Assembly: GCF_001425485.1 (NCBI RefSeq)
Contig: NZ_LMQW01000008.1
Location: 2,663 to 66,662 of the forward strand
From: Aureimonas sp. Leaf427
Lineage (GTDB): Bacteria > Pseudomonadota > Alphaproteobacteria > Rhizobiales > Rhizobiaceae
DNA length: 64,000 nt
Reading direction: 5' to 3'
This document shows positions 39,696 through 49,331 of this stretch, piece by piece (positions within the stretch are counted from its first letter, which is position 1; each line of letters starts with the position of its first letter). The notes under the pieces are model-generated. The model saw nothing but the letters and a program-made list of their open reading frames with translations. It searched no databases and was not told where the DNA came from. The position numbers and the translations under genes were made by a program.

Positions 39696-42600
39696 TCACC
39701 GCTCAAGCCCGATGCCGTGGCCCCGGCTCAGTTCGCGCTCCATCTGAAGCGCGATGCTGCGATCGGGCTGCGGCGAAGCGATCCCGAGTTCCTTCGCGCG
39801 ATCGCGCACGATGGACTCAACTTGCGGGTCGCGCTCGATGGTGCCGGCGATCTGGCGCATCTGTCCCTCGACCTTGCTTCGTGCCTCCTCGTGCCGCCAA
39901 CCAGGGAGGGCCTGGCGCTCCTTGTGGAGCTCCTGCCAGCAGCCGATCAGCCGATCGGCCCGCACGTTCGGATCCGCCAACGCCGCGCGCTCGCGGTCCA
40001 TGCCGGCGACGATCTGACCGACCCGCTCCCGCCCGGACAGGTCCGTCAGGGCGCGGGCCGTCTCCGGGTCGTGCCGAGCGGCAGACACGATCAGCGCCGC
40101 CGCTCCGGGCCGCGCCTGGTCGAGGACGAGCCCCGCCTGATGGAGTTCCTGTCTCTGCCCTTCCAGAACGGGCAACCCGTCCCGCATCTGACGCTCGATG
40201 GCATGGTGAGCCCGTGCATAGCGATCGACGGCCTGCTCAAACCCGGACAGGGGCCTGAGCCGATCGGCTTGGCGTTGTATTGGACGATCCTGCTCGGCTC
40301 TGATGGTTTCCGGTCGTGCGACAGGTGGGGCCGGGAGCCGCAACCCGTCGAACATGCCGCGTTGGCGGACCTCGGCCGGGCGCGTCAGCTCCCGGGCCGT
40401 CTCTGCCGGTCCCGGCCCGCGAGCGGGTCCCTCGACCGCCGCGCCCCGTGACAGCTTCAGTCCGTCGAAGGCGCTGCGGCCGTGCTCCGGCTGCGGCTCC
40501 TGACGATCCCGCCGCGCCTCCTGCCGCCGATCGATGGCGAGGTCCTGGCGCGGCATCTCCACGCGCGAGGCCTCGGCACGCGGCAGCTCGATGTCGCTGC
40601 GAAGGCCGAACGCTTCCGCAATCCCCCGACGGTCGGCAAAGTCCCGGGGATAATCCAGCGTCGTTTCCTTGGCGCCCGATCGCGACAGGCGGGCCTCGAG
40701 CCCGGCCAAGGCCAACTCGTTCGCATCCCGCACCGACCAGGAATGGCGCTGCGCCTCGGTGCCGTCGAGAAGCCGCACCGTTTGCGATCCCTCATGCACC
40801 AGCCCGATCGTCGCCCCGATCGCAGGTGCCGCTTGCGCCATCGCCCGTTCGAGATCGACACCCCAGGTCGTGCGCCTCTCGCCGCCCGCGCCCTCCAGCG
40901 TGACGAAGTAGCTGCCGCGGTTGCCGGCCTGGTGCTCGTAGGGCGCCGGGCCATGCTCCACCAGTCGACCGGCTTGCCCCGCCTGCCCGAACGGCCCCGC
41001 CTGCTTGTCGATAAAGGCATCCCGCGCGGCATGAAGCTCGACCCCATCGCGATGCCGCGTCATCGCGATATAGGTGAGATGCCGGTCCATCATGCCCGAC
41101 GCCAGCACGAAGCTCCGGTCGACGGTCGCACCCTGGTTCTTGTGGATCGTGGTGGCATAGCCATGGTCAACGGCCTGGTAATCTTTGACCGGCACGATGA
41201 CGGTACGGGCTTCATCGGCCCGCCAATCCTTTCCGTCGAGCCGCACTTGTATGGCATTCGGCTCGACGGACTCAACCGTTCCCAGCATGCCGTTCTTCAC
41301 GCCGAGTTCGCGGTTGTTCTCCAGGAACACGATGCGGTCGTCCGGCGCAAAGGCACGCGGTCCGTTGATCGTCTCGAAGATCCGCTCGCCGCCCTCCTCG
41401 CCACGCCCCAGACGATCCCTGTCCTGAAGCGCGGAGCGAATGCCCTCATTCAGCGCCTGCACGTCGACGCGCCGATGCGCCATGGCGACCCGGCTTGCCT
41501 CCGGATGCGCTTCCCGATCCGCGATGTAGCTGCGCACGATCGCCGCGCGCGCCTCGTCCTGTCCGTCCGCGAGATGGATGGCGCCATGATCCTGATAGGC
41601 GGCCAGACCCTCACCCGTTCGGTGCGTGGCGAAGGCGACGGAAGCCTCGCGCTGCCAGTCCTCGCGCTGGCGCCTGATGTCTGACAATTCGGCATGGCCG
41701 ATCTGCTCTGCGATCGCCCGGAACGGAGCGCCGGCGCCGATGGCTTGCAGCTGCTCGTGATCGCCGACCAGCACGATCTTCGCGCCCTGCTGTTCGGCCT
41801 CGGCAACGAACCGCGCAAGCTGTCGGCTGCCCACCATGCCCGCCTCGTCGATCACGAAGACGGCGCTGCGATCGAGCAACCGCCGATCATTCTGCCAGCT
41901 CATCTCCCAGGAGGCGAGCGTGCGCGATGCGATGCCGGAACTCTCCTCCAGTCCCTCCGCCGCCTTACCCGACAGCGCCGCGCCGTGGACGGCATAGCCC
42001 TGCGCCTCCCACGCCTCGCGTGCCGCCGCCAGCATCGTGCTCTTGCCGGCACCGGCGTACCCCACGACAACGGTCATGCGCTCCGACCCGGTCACATGCC
42101 CGATCGCCCGCCGCTGCTCGAGCGACAGCCCGGCCAAGGCATCGCCCGAGCCTTGCCGGATCGCCGCATCCTGGCGCTCCATCGCGCGATCGACATGGCG
42201 CAGATCGACGCCGTGCGAACGCGCTTCGCTCATTCGAGCCGCCGCATCCGCCATGCCGCGCTCCAGCGACACCATCTCGTGTGTCGAATAGCGCGCCAGC
42301 GCGATCTCACCCGTCGCTCTGTCCGCCGTTTCCGGCTGAAGTTCGACCAGCGCCGGCGACGCCATCACGGTGGCGAACGCATTCCGGAAGGCCTGCGCGT
42401 CGTCGTCGATGTAGCGGTGCAGGGCGCGAGCGACATCGTGCCGATCGAATACGCTCTTTTCCCCCGTGATGATCGTCAGAACCTGTTCCGGCTTCTCCCG
42501 GATCAGGTCCGCATTGCGCCGGGCGGCATCCGCTTCCAGCCGTCCGCGTGAGACAGCCAGCCCGCGCCGCTCCATCTGCGTGGAATGCACGCCCATATGG

Positions 42601-43253
42601 TCGGTCGGCTCGATCTCGAGCCCGCGCTCCGCATGCGAGCGATGATCGATCCGGATCTCCAGACCCGCCCGCGCAAGATGCGCGTTGGCGGTCTGCTCCC
42701 ACGATTGCCGGATATCGCGCAGCTGCATCTGCGATGTCGGCAGATCGTTCGACAGCAGCCACTTGTTCTCCCGCTCGATGAAGGTCTTGTCGCCAAGCCC
42801 CTCCTCCGTCACGCGCCGTGTCGTCATCAGGATGTGCGCGTGAATGTTGCGCACGTCGCTCGCCGAATGCGGCTGGTGCACGGCGACGTCCACCGCCGCG
42901 CCATGTCGGTTTGCCAGATCCTGGGCGAACTCCCGCACCAGCGCGATCCGCTGTTCGCCGGAGAGCTCGTGCGGCAGCGCCACCTCGAACTCCCGGGCGA
43001 CGCGCGCGTCCTTGCGCTTCTCCGCCGCCTCCGCCGCATTCCACAAGGCCGAGCGATTCAAAGCCCAGGCCGCATCCACCCCGTCGGGGAGAACGATCTC
43101 TGCATGCTCGACACCTTGCTTGGCGCGATAATCGTGCACCAGTCCATCTCGCTCGTTCACGAGCATTTCCGCGGACCGATAGGCCGCGGCCGCGACGGCG
43201 CTGCGGCCACCGCTGCGGGCAATCGGCTTCATGCTGAGATGATAGATCGCCAA
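39696..43253 (-). CDS. traA: Ti-type conjugative relaxase/helicase TraA
   Basis: About 1185 residues. The TTG at 43253 gives MAIYHLSMKPIARSGGRSAV, the usual start of Ti-type TraA, with GGAG upstream; TTG at 43268 is an alternative. The N-terminal MobA/MobL relaxase has a Tyr in AAAYRSAEML and the HUH motif NIHAHILMTTR near 135. The helicase part has Walker A GYAGAGKST near 396 and FVIDEAGMVGSRQL (Walker B), followed by the UvrD-like C-terminal motif VDHGYATTIHKNQGATVD. The protein nicks oriT and unwinds the transferred strand. It is divergent from the TraC/TraD-like gene and traG across the oriT region. Confidence 0.95.
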   Translation of the reverse strand: MAIYHLSMKPIARSGGRSAVAAAAYRSAEMLVNERDGLVHDYRAKQGVEHAEIVLPDGVDAAWALNRSALWNAAEAAEKRKDARVAREFEVALPHELSGEQRIALVREFAQDLANRHGAAVDVAVHQPHSASDVRNIHAHILMTTRRVTEEGLGDKTFIERENKWLLSNDLPTSQMQLRDIRQSWEQTANAHLARAGLEIRIDHRSHAERGLEIEPTDHMGVHSTQMERRGLAVSRGRLEADAARRNADLIREKPEQVLTIITGEKSVFDRHDVARALHRYIDDDAQAFRNAFATVMASPALVELQPETADRATGEIALARYSTHEMVSLERGMADAAARMSEARSHGVDLRHVDRAMERQDAAIRQGSGDALAGLSLEQRRAIGHVTGSERMTVVVGYAGAGKSTMLAAAREAWEAQGYAVHGAALSGKAAEGLEESSGIASRTLASWEMSWQNDRRLLDRSAVFVIDEAGMVGSRQLARFVAEAEQQGAKIVLVGDHEQLQAIGAGAPFRAIAEQIGHAELSDIRRQREDWQREASVAFATHRTGEGLAAYQDHGAIHLADGQDEARAAIVRSYIADREAHPEASRVAMAHRRVDVQALNEGIRSALQDRDRLGRGEEGGERIFETINGPRAFAPDDRIVFLENNRELGVKNGMLGTVESVEPNAIQVRLDGKDWRADEARTVIVPVKDYQAVDHGYATTIHKNQGATVDRSFVLASGMMDRHLTYIAMTRHRDGVELHAARDAFIDKQAGPFGQAGQAGRLVEHGPAPYEHQAGNRGSYFVTLEGAGGERRTTWGVDLERAMAQAAPAIGATIGLVHEGSQTVRLLDGTEAQRHSWSVRDANELALAGLEARLSRSGAKETTLDYPRDFADRRGIAEAFGLRSDIELPRAEASRVEMPRQDLAIDRRQEARRDRQEPQPEHGRSAFDGLKLSRGAAVEGPARGPGPAETARELTRPAEVRQRGMFDGLRLPAPPVARPETIRAEQDRPIQRQADRLRPLSGFEQAVDRYARAHHAIERQMRDGLPVLEGQRQELHQAGLVLDQARPGAAALIVSAARHDPETARALTDLSGRERVGQIVAGMDRERAALADPNVRADRLIGCWQELHKERQALPGWRHEEARSKVEGQMRQIAGTIERDPQVESIVRDRAKELGIASPQPDRSIALQMERELSRGHGIGLER

Positions 43254-43292
43254 GCGGCAAGTCTCCAAACCGCATTCAGCGTATCAAGCCCT

Positions 43293-43325
43293 GAGTTGCG
43301 CAGCAACTCGTAAGTGCGCCCTTGT
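43293..43325. other. Origin of transfer (oriT, Q/Ti-type nic region)
   Basis: GAGTTGC-GCA-GCAACTC (43293-43309) is a 7-bp hairpin directly followed by GTAAGTGCGCCCTTG (43310-43324). TAAGTGCGCCCT is the conserved nick-region core of RSF1010 and Ti-type origins, which is cut between G and C of GCG/CCC. It lies between traA and the divergent TraC/TraD-like gene, the expected place. A degenerate second copy, TAAGGCGCGCTT, occurs near 43361. Confidence 0.85.
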
Positions 43326-43614
43326 GCCTTCCTTCGCTGCGCTCATTCAGACACGGTAAGGCGCGCTTGTTATACGCCGGATCGCGACCTGTGACACCGA
43401 GAATGCTGACAGATGAGCAACATCGGTATGATGGACATACGAAGGAGCGGGATTTTAAGCTTCGGATCGACGAGGCGAGTGCGCAGACGCCTTGATGATG
43501 GGTGCGTGCCGCGGGGATGGGAACGCGTCAGGTCCGTCATCCGGCCTGCAGCGACTGTGTCTGACGTCTGAGGTTTTGGCGGAGCCCGGTGCTCAATCTG
43601 AATGAAGGGATGCC

Positions 43615-43944
43615 ATGGCGCGCAAATCCATCGAACAGCGGCTCGCCGAGATCGAGAACCAGCGCAAAACCCTTAAAGCCCGGCTCGGCAAACAGGAGCG
43701 CGCTCAGGATACGCGCCGCAAGGTCCTGCTCGGCGCGCTCGTGCTGCATCGCCTGGAAAGCGCTGGCGACCCCGAGTTCACCAAGCGTCTCGGCGACTGG
43801 CTGCGCCGCGAGCTGCCGGGCTTCCTGACGCGCGACGGCGACAAGGAGCTCTTCGTCGATCTCCTGCGGCAGGACGCCGGCGCCGGGTCCGCGGCCACCG
43901 ATGCAAATGCGTCCGGAAGGGAAGGATCGGAGACCGGTTCGTGA
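43615..43944 (+). CDS. TraC/TraD-like mobilisation protein
   Basis: 109 residues. A coiled-coil N-terminus (RLAEIENQRKTLKARLGKQER) followed by DTRRKVLLGALVLHRLE and RLGDWLRRELPGFLT is the pattern of small conjugal-transfer accessory proteins encoded beside Ti-type relaxases. It probably helps the relaxosome bind oriT. Its stop overlaps the traG start by 4 nt (GTGA). Confidence 0.8.
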   Translation: MARKSIEQRLAEIENQRKTLKARLGKQERAQDTRRKVLLGALVLHRLESAGDPEFTKRLGDWLRRELPGFLTRDGDKELFVDLLRQDAGAGSAATDANASGREGSETGS

Positions 43945-45608
43945 GCCATCCGGGGCGCGCCGCGGCGGCCTTCGGGGCGATGCTGCGGATCGCCTGGCAA
44001 AGACCTCTCTGGGCCCTGTTCTCGCTGATCGCTCTGCCCTTCCGCATCTGGAAGTCCGTCTTCGCCTGGCTGATCATCGTCGTCATCATCGCCTATGTCA
44101 TCGGCATGGGCGGCGCCTTCGCGCTGAAGGACCATGGCTATGCGCAAGACAGCTGGCCCGCCTTCGTCCTCATCGGCGTCATGTTCGCGCTGATCGGCTT
44201 CGTCACCTATCGCTGCATCACCGATCCGATCATCCATCACTTCGGCACGAACGAGGATGGTGACACGCACGGCACCGCGCGCTTTGCCACAACTCGGGAG
44301 ATCGCGCCTCTGACGCGATCGACGTCCGGGCTTCTGATCGGCCGCGAGGGACGAACGGGAAAGCTCCTGCGCTATGACGGGCCCGCCCATCTCCTGACCA
44401 TGGCGCCGACGCGCACCGGCAAGGGCGTCGGCACGATCATTCCCAATCTCCTCACCGCAAACCGCTCCGTCATTTGCGTCGATCCCAAGGGCGAGAATGC
44501 CAGGATCGCAGGACGGGCCAGGGCGACGTTCGGACGGGTTTATGTGCTCGATCCCTTCGGCGTTACGGGTCAGCCCTCGGCCGCATTCAATCCGCTCGCC
44601 GATCTCGATCCTGAGGGCCTCGACGGAGCGGAGGATGCCGGAACGCTGGCCGATGCGCTCGTTCATGACGAACCCGGTCAAGCCGGCGAGGCGCACTGGA
44701 ACGAGGAAGCCAGGGCGCTGATCGCCGGCATCCTCCTTCACATCGCCGCGCACGAGCCGCGTGATCGGCGGACCTTGGCGACCCTGCGCGAAGGACTGAC
44801 GCTGGCACCGGAAGCCTTCTCCGCCCTTCTCAAAACCATGCAGAGCACGAGCGCCGCCGGCGGTCTGATCGCGCGCGCCGCCAATCGCCATCTCGGCAAG
44901 GCCGATCGCGAGGCCGCCGGCGTTCTCTCAGCCGCGCAGCGGCACACCCATTTCCTCGACAGTCCCCGCATGTCGGCCGTCATGGCGCGATCCGACTTCG
45001 CCTTTCGCGATCTCAAGTCCAGAACCGAAACGGTCTTTCTCGTCCTGCCGCCCGATCGCCTCTCCACCTATTCGCGCTGGCTGCGCCTGCTCGTCGCCCA
45101 AAGCCTCACCGACATGGCCCGCGATCCAACGAAGCCTCAAAGCTCCGTCCTCTACCTCCTCGACGAGTTCGCAGCGCTCGGTCACCTCGCCCCCGTGGAG
45201 CGCGCCATGGGCCTCATGGCAGGCTACGGCGTCCAGCTCTGGCCGATCCTCCAGGACATCCATCAGCTGCGCGCCACCTACGACCAGCGCGCCGGCACTT
45301 TCCTCTCCAACGCCGGCGTCCTCCAGGTCTTCGGCGTCAACGATCACGACAGCGCCAAACTCGTCTCCGATCTCCTCGGGCTGGAAACCGTCGTCTTCCA
45401 GACCATGGCCCGCGCACTCGACGCCGAACAGTCCGGCATCTCCTATGCCGAGCAGCACACCGCTCGGGCGCTGCTCACCCCCGACGAGGTTCGCAATATG
45501 CCGGCGCGCACCGAGCTGCTCTTCCTCGCAGGCCAACGCCCGATCGTCGCCACCAAGCTCGAATATCATGCCGATCGGGAGTTTCGCCGGCGGTTCGATC
45601 CGCCGTGA
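43941..45608 (+). CDS. traG: Type IV coupling protein TraG/VirD4
   Basis: 555 residues with a GTG start. Two N-terminal transmembrane helices (about 35-60 and 72-90), Walker A APTRTGKGVGT near 155, and Walker B SVLYLLDEFAALGHL near 400 place it in the VirD4/TraG ATPase family, which brings the relaxase-DNA complex to a mating channel. It is slightly shorter than typical TraG (about 600-650). No trb or virB genes are present in the window, so transfer may need a helper channel or genes outside. Confidence 0.93.
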   Translation: MSHPGRAAAAFGAMLRIAWQRPLWALFSLIALPFRIWKSVFAWLIIVVIIAYVIGMGGAFALKDHGYAQDSWPAFVLIGVMFALIGFVTYRCITDPIIHHFGTNEDGDTHGTARFATTREIAPLTRSTSGLLIGREGRTGKLLRYDGPAHLLTMAPTRTGKGVGTIIPNLLTANRSVICVDPKGENARIAGRARATFGRVYVLDPFGVTGQPSAAFNPLADLDPEGLDGAEDAGTLADALVHDEPGQAGEAHWNEEARALIAGILLHIAAHEPRDRRTLATLREGLTLAPEAFSALLKTMQSTSAAGGLIARAANRHLGKADREAAGVLSAAQRHTHFLDSPRMSAVMARSDFAFRDLKSRTETVFLVLPPDRLSTYSRWLRLLVAQSLTDMARDPTKPQSSVLYLLDEFAALGHLAPVERAMGLMAGYGVQLWPILQDIHQLRATYDQRAGTFLSNAGVLQVFGVNDHDSAKLVSDLLGLETVVFQTMARALDAEQSGISYAEQHTARALLTPDEVRNMPARTELLFLAGQRPIVATKLEYHADREFRRRFDPP

Positions 45609-45767
45609 CCGGAATAGACATGCATGAACTTGGGAGAAGACTCCCGCCTCGTCTTCGTCATTTAACACCTCATTGCCTTCACAGGCTTACCAAAGGTGTC
45701 CACCAAATTGAGGGACCATCAATCAGGCTCAAAGCTGAAATGACGTTCAAGACAATGGGAACCGCCG

Positions 45768-46592
45768 ATGCAAAGTCAGCTCGACCGCAACGGAGATTTT
45801 TTTCTCATGCAACATTCGGCATCCGAATTCGAGAGCTTGGTCGAACGGCACCTGACTTCACTCTCTGATAGCCTCGTGCACTACCTTGCCCAAGATTACC
45901 GCGACGACACGATGGTCGTGTTTCGGGATATCCTGCCGATCGAGTTGCGACACGCGATGGAGGCTGAAGCGCGAGCTCTCTTACAGGCCGAGGCGTGCCG
46001 ACGCGAACTCATCATCGAACAGAGCGGTGGTACGCCTCGTGCCTATAGCAGTGTCGGACGCGACGCGATCCGAACGAACGGCACTTACATCCCGGCCTTT
46101 TTCGACAGCGAAGCCATCCTGTCGTTCCTGAGCCACATCATTGGCGAGCCCATCTATCGCGTGCCCTACAAGCCCGAAGAATTCATCATCAACTCCCAGA
46201 GCCGGGCGGGTGATACGCACGGTTGGCACTGGGATGACTATGCTTTCGCTCTGGTATGGGTCGTTGACGAACCGGACGTGCTGAGCGGTGGTCGCGTCGA
46301 GTTCGTGCCTCGCATTCATTGGGATAAGGAGGACACCCGCTCTCACTTGCAACGCACGCTTGCATCTGAACAAATCCGTAGCGTCCATGTCCCCGCAGGC
46401 TCATGCTATCTTCTACGCGCTAAGGACGCCCTGCATCGCATCTCTCCCCTTACAAAGGAGACGCGGCGCACTGTGATCGTTTTCACATACGCGACGACTG
46501 ATGAGCTATCGGACCAAACGATCTCACATGAGTCCATGGAGTCCATCTACCCAACGGACACTAACGTCGCTTCCAGCCTGGAAGCTGCCTGA
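45768..46592 (+). CDS. 2-oxoglutarate/Fe(II)-dependent oxygenase-like protein
   Basis: 274 residues. The iron-binding facial triad is visible: H154-W-D156 in HGWHWDDY and His223 in DALHRISPL, with the 2-oxoglutarate-binding Arg in TRRTVIVFTYA about ten residues later. This fits the ArpA-like/HalD-type subgroup, members of which hydroxylate (or, when Asp is replaced, halogenate) free amino acids; the Asp is present here, so hydroxylation is expected. A Met at codon 14 is an alternative start. An AraC regulator and a LysE-type exporter follow on the same strand, suggesting that the product is an amino acid derivative that is exported. Confidence 0.8.
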   Translation: MQSQLDRNGDFFLMQHSASEFESLVERHLTSLSDSLVHYLAQDYRDDTMVVFRDILPIELRHAMEAEARALLQAEACRRELIIEQSGGTPRAYSSVGRDAIRTNGTYIPAFFDSEAILSFLSHIIGEPIYRVPYKPEEFIINSQSRAGDTHGWHWDDYAFALVWVVDEPDVLSGGRVEFVPRIHWDKEDTRSHLQRTLASEQIRSVHVPAGSCYLLRAKDALHRISPLTKETRRTVIVFTYATTDELSDQTISHESMESIYPTDTNVASSLEAA

Positions 46593-46790
46593 GAAGCAAA
46601 GTTCCATGATGTCCGCGTTCTCGACGTATCCACTCGGCCGACAGCTTTCGACGCCGGCGGCCTGAACTCGAAAACCGGCTTTGTGGTTCGCTCCACGAAG
46701 GCTTCGGCTCGTCCAGATCGCTTCAATACGATCACCGAGGAGGGGTAGCTGAGATGCGAATGGGAACGGACGAGCTTCAATCGTCCGAGA

Positions 46791-47582
46791 TTGGATAGTC
46801 GCAGCGTGAGGCCCTTTGCACGTCGCAAGTTCCACGGGATTGAGGTCGCCAGCCTTGATTGCGCAGGCAGTGCCTTCGCGCCCCATTTCCACGACGAATT
46901 CGTGCTGAGCGTCAACGTGTGTGGCAGCGAACGCATCCGGCTCGACCGCAAGGCGCTGGAGGCAGGTGAACGCGAGATTACTCTCTACAATCCGGCACAG
47001 GTGCAGAGTTCCCATGCCGTGAGCAGGGAATGGAGGTTCCTGAGCCTCTATGTCGACCCCTCGGTCCTGAACGAGTCTTTTGACCTTCCGCTTGAAACGG
47101 TGTTCGAACACCCTGTCCTGAAACACGAGGGCGCTGCAGCACGCATGGCCGACGCGATCCTCTATGGACTCGATCCGGACGTTCTCGCCAATGAAGCCAT
47201 AGAGCGCCTGATCCAGACGTTGGACGAACTGCTAACGCTCGCAGGATCTCAGCGCGCGCCGAACCAACGACGCATTCCCGATGCCCTTTTTCGTGTGGCA
47301 GAGCGGTTGAGCGACGGCGGCGCGCCGCCGTCGCTCCAAGAACTGTCAGAGGACACCGGATTGACACCTGTTCAATTGGTGAGGGCCTTCACTCGTGCCT
47401 ACGGACTTCCGCCCTTCACCTGGGCGTCGAACCAGCGCGTGAACGAGGCGCGCGTCCGAATGCTAAGAGGCGAGGCCATCGCACAGATTGCGGCCGACCT
47501 TGGCTTCGCCGACCAGGCGCATCTGACCCGACGCTTTCGTGCGACCTACGGTGTTCCACCGGGACGCTGGCGGAACAGCTGA
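46791..47582 (+). CDS. AraC-family transcriptional regulator
   Basis: 263 residues with a TTG start (GTG at 46806 is an alternative). The N-terminal cupin (FAPHFHDEFVLSVNVCGSERI; LYNPAQVQSSHA) and the C-terminal double HTH (LQELSEDTGLTPVQLVRAFTRAYG; IAQIAADLGFADQAHLTRRFRATYG) fit AraC regulators that control amino-acid exporter genes. A LysE-type exporter gene follows 69 bp downstream and an oxygenase gene precedes it. Confidence 0.9.
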   Translation: MDSRSVRPFARRKFHGIEVASLDCAGSAFAPHFHDEFVLSVNVCGSERIRLDRKALEAGEREITLYNPAQVQSSHAVSREWRFLSLYVDPSVLNESFDLPLETVFEHPVLKHEGAAARMADAILYGLDPDVLANEAIERLIQTLDELLTLAGSQRAPNQRRIPDALFRVAERLSDGGAPPSLQELSEDTGLTPVQLVRAFTRAYGLPPFTWASNQRVNEARVRMLRGEAIAQIAADLGFADQAHLTRRFRATYGVPPGRWRNS

Positions 47583-47651
47583 AACCACATCCAAGACAGA
47601 AGCCGAATTCAAAGGCACAGGATCACAGTCGCACCCCAGTAGAGGCCACTC

Positions 47652-48275
47652 ATGACCGAACTTTTCGCCTCCGCTTTTATCCTCGGCCTTCTGTTCAACG
47701 CCATACCTGGTGCGATCTTTTCAGAAAGCCTGCGGCGAGGTCTTCGAGGTGGCTTCCAGCCAGCCCTTGCCGTCCAGATCGGATCGCTTGCCGGGGACTT
47801 CGTTTGGGCTGTTCTTGGTCTTCTGGGCACGGCAGCATTGTTCACGCTTCCCTATATCGAGACGCCCCTTAGCATTACTGGTGCGGGCCTTCTCTTCTGG
47901 ATTGCTTGGCAGGCGCTGCGTGACGGTCTCGGTCCCATGCCCATATTTGACTCAGCACTGCACTCTCAAGCGGGACGCTCAGCTCTAACGACAGGCGCGG
48001 CGCTGTCACTGTCCAACCCGATGAATGTCACCTACTGGGCTGGGCTCGGCGGCACCATAACCGCGCTAGGTGTAAGTAATCCCGGATGGTCCGCGTTCAC
48101 CATCTTCCTGGGCGGCTTTATGGCATCGTCAGTGCTCTGGTGTTTTTTATGCGCCGGGGCGATTGCATGGACGCGCCGCTATGTCGGCTCGCGTACGTGG
48201 ACCGTTCTGAACCTCGGATGCGCGATCGGACTTGGCTATTTTGCCGTACTTGTTCTACTGCGAACACTTGGATGA
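47652..48275 (+). CDS. LysE/RhtB-family amino acid exporter
   Basis: 207 residues with six hydrophobic helices. The family motif at the N-terminus (FILGLLFNAIPGAIFSESLRRGLRGG) and SLSNPMNVTYWAGLGG in the middle are typical. LysE proteins export basic or other amino acids from the cytoplasm. The gene follows an AraC regulator and a 2-oxoglutarate oxygenase, which suggests export of a hydroxylated amino acid or protection against an amino acid analogue. Confidence 0.9.
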   Translation: MTELFASAFILGLLFNAIPGAIFSESLRRGLRGGFQPALAVQIGSLAGDFVWAVLGLLGTAALFTLPYIETPLSITGAGLLFWIAWQALRDGLGPMPIFDSALHSQAGRSALTTGAALSLSNPMNVTYWAGLGGTITALGVSNPGWSAFTIFLGGFMASSVLWCFLCAGAIAWTRRYVGSRTWTVLNLGCAIGLGYFAVLVLLRTLG

Positions 48276-48701
48276 AATACAGTCTACCGCACTAGATGCA
48301 ATGGCACGATGGGCGATGAAGGTCGGCCCCGCTGCTTGAAACAGAATTACTAGTTCTCTTTCAATTGACAATTTGAAATTGTGACCGTCGTTGTGACGAT
48401 TTGAGATGGCGCGCTGTCATGTTCAGTTTCACCATGATGGATTCCAATCTGCCAAGCTCATCTGCCAAGGTTGGTCGTGCAGCGGTTGCCTCAACGGAGG
48501 GAAAGCTGGAACATTCAGGTTCCGGCTTTCCCTGGATAACATCGAACGACATCAAAATTCGGCCCATTCGTCCTTAGCAGGTGCCGCAGCTCTGGTTGCT
48601 CCGCCAGTCCCCATGCTGTCAAACGGCCTGCAAAACTGGGTCTGACTTACAACTGATGCAGTTTGCGGCGGGAATGGTAGTTTCCGTAAGGGATCGCTGC
48701 C
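48276..48701. other. Intergenic stretch without a convincing gene
   Basis: It contains the palindrome ACAATTTGAAATTGT near 48367-48381. A minus-strand frame of 68 codons at 48361-48567 is open but I have no evidence that it is used. This may be debris associated with the ISL3-like remnant that follows. Confidence 0.4.
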
Positions 48702-48818
48702 ATGTCGTGCCGCCTTTCGCTCTCAGCCATCGTTCCAACCGGACTCGCCGTCGATCATCAGGAGATCGTGGACGGGGTCGTGTCCGTCACCACCTCCGCC
48801 TCGCGGTTCCTCCCACCG
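48702..48818 (+). pseudogene. N-terminal fragment of an ISL3-type transposase
   Basis: The frame starting MSCRLSLSAIVPTGLAVDHQ resembles the beginning of ISL3-family transposases (xLP..liP.GL.vd....dg.v.v...s.sr), and breaks off just where the CPxC zinc motif would be expected. About 39 residues remain. The resemblance is partial, so the identification is tentative. Confidence 0.4.
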
Positions 48819-48835
48819 CTACAGGCACAAGATGA

Positions 48836-48870
48836 CGCCCTGACCGGTCCTCCCCCGGTGAGGGCGTTTT
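48836..48870 (+). terminator. Rho-independent terminator-like hairpin
   Basis: CGCCCTGACCGG pairs with CCGGTGAGGGCG (one mismatch) and is followed by TTTT. It lies between the ISL3-like remnant and the DUF1294-like gene. Confidence 0.6.
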
Positions 48871-48936
48871 CGTTCGGGGATCTTGTGGTCGCTGGGAATC
48901 GACGGTTCCTATGACGATCCCACGACTGGAGGACGC

Positions 48937-49248
48937 ATGACACGGCAGCTCATGATCTCACTGGCGGGCTATGTCCTCATCGTCAACGTCCTCGCCTATG
49001 GAGCCATGGTTCTGGATAAGGCAAAAACGCTTTTGAGCCTGGCAGAGGTCGGGGGAAGCGCTGGAGCCGTGTTGGCCCAGCAGATGGTCCGTCACAAAAC
49101 GCGCAAGGAGCCGTTCCGCTCGCAGCTCATCCGCATCATCGCCCTTCAGATCGTTGCCATCATCACTTTGAGCATCGCGCTGATCGTCGCGGGATCGCCG
49201 GAGGCCTTCTGGAACGCCATCGTTTCTCTGACACGCGGCGGTTCGTAA
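48937..49248 (+). CDS. DUF1294-like small membrane protein
   Basis: 103 residues with GGAGG 6 nt before the ATG. Two hydrophobic helices (about 8-28 and 70-92) flank LSLAEVGGSAGAVLAQQMVRHKTRKEPFRSQL, the RHKTRK-x-F signature of DUF1294 proteins. The function of the family is not known. It stands alone between insertion-element debris and the integrase-like gene. Confidence 0.75.
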   Translation: MTRQLMISLAGYVLIVNVLAYGAMVLDKAKTLLSLAEVGGSAGAVLAQQMVRHKTRKEPFRSQLIRIIALQIVAIITLSIALIVAGSPEAFWNAIVSLTRGGS

Positions 49249-49331
49249 CCCTCACTGAAGAAACACCTGTCTTCGGTGGAAAGGATCCCAGCCGGACCTT
49301 TGAGCGATCAACAGGCCGCCTCGAATTTGTC

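Noticed and set aside
40482-41684. Plus-strand frame of 400 codons opposite traA
   Set aside because: Antisense to conserved helicase motifs of the relaxase.
48361-48567. 68-codon minus-strand frame
   Set aside because: No homology or ribosome-binding site that I can support; kept only as a note in the intergenic description.
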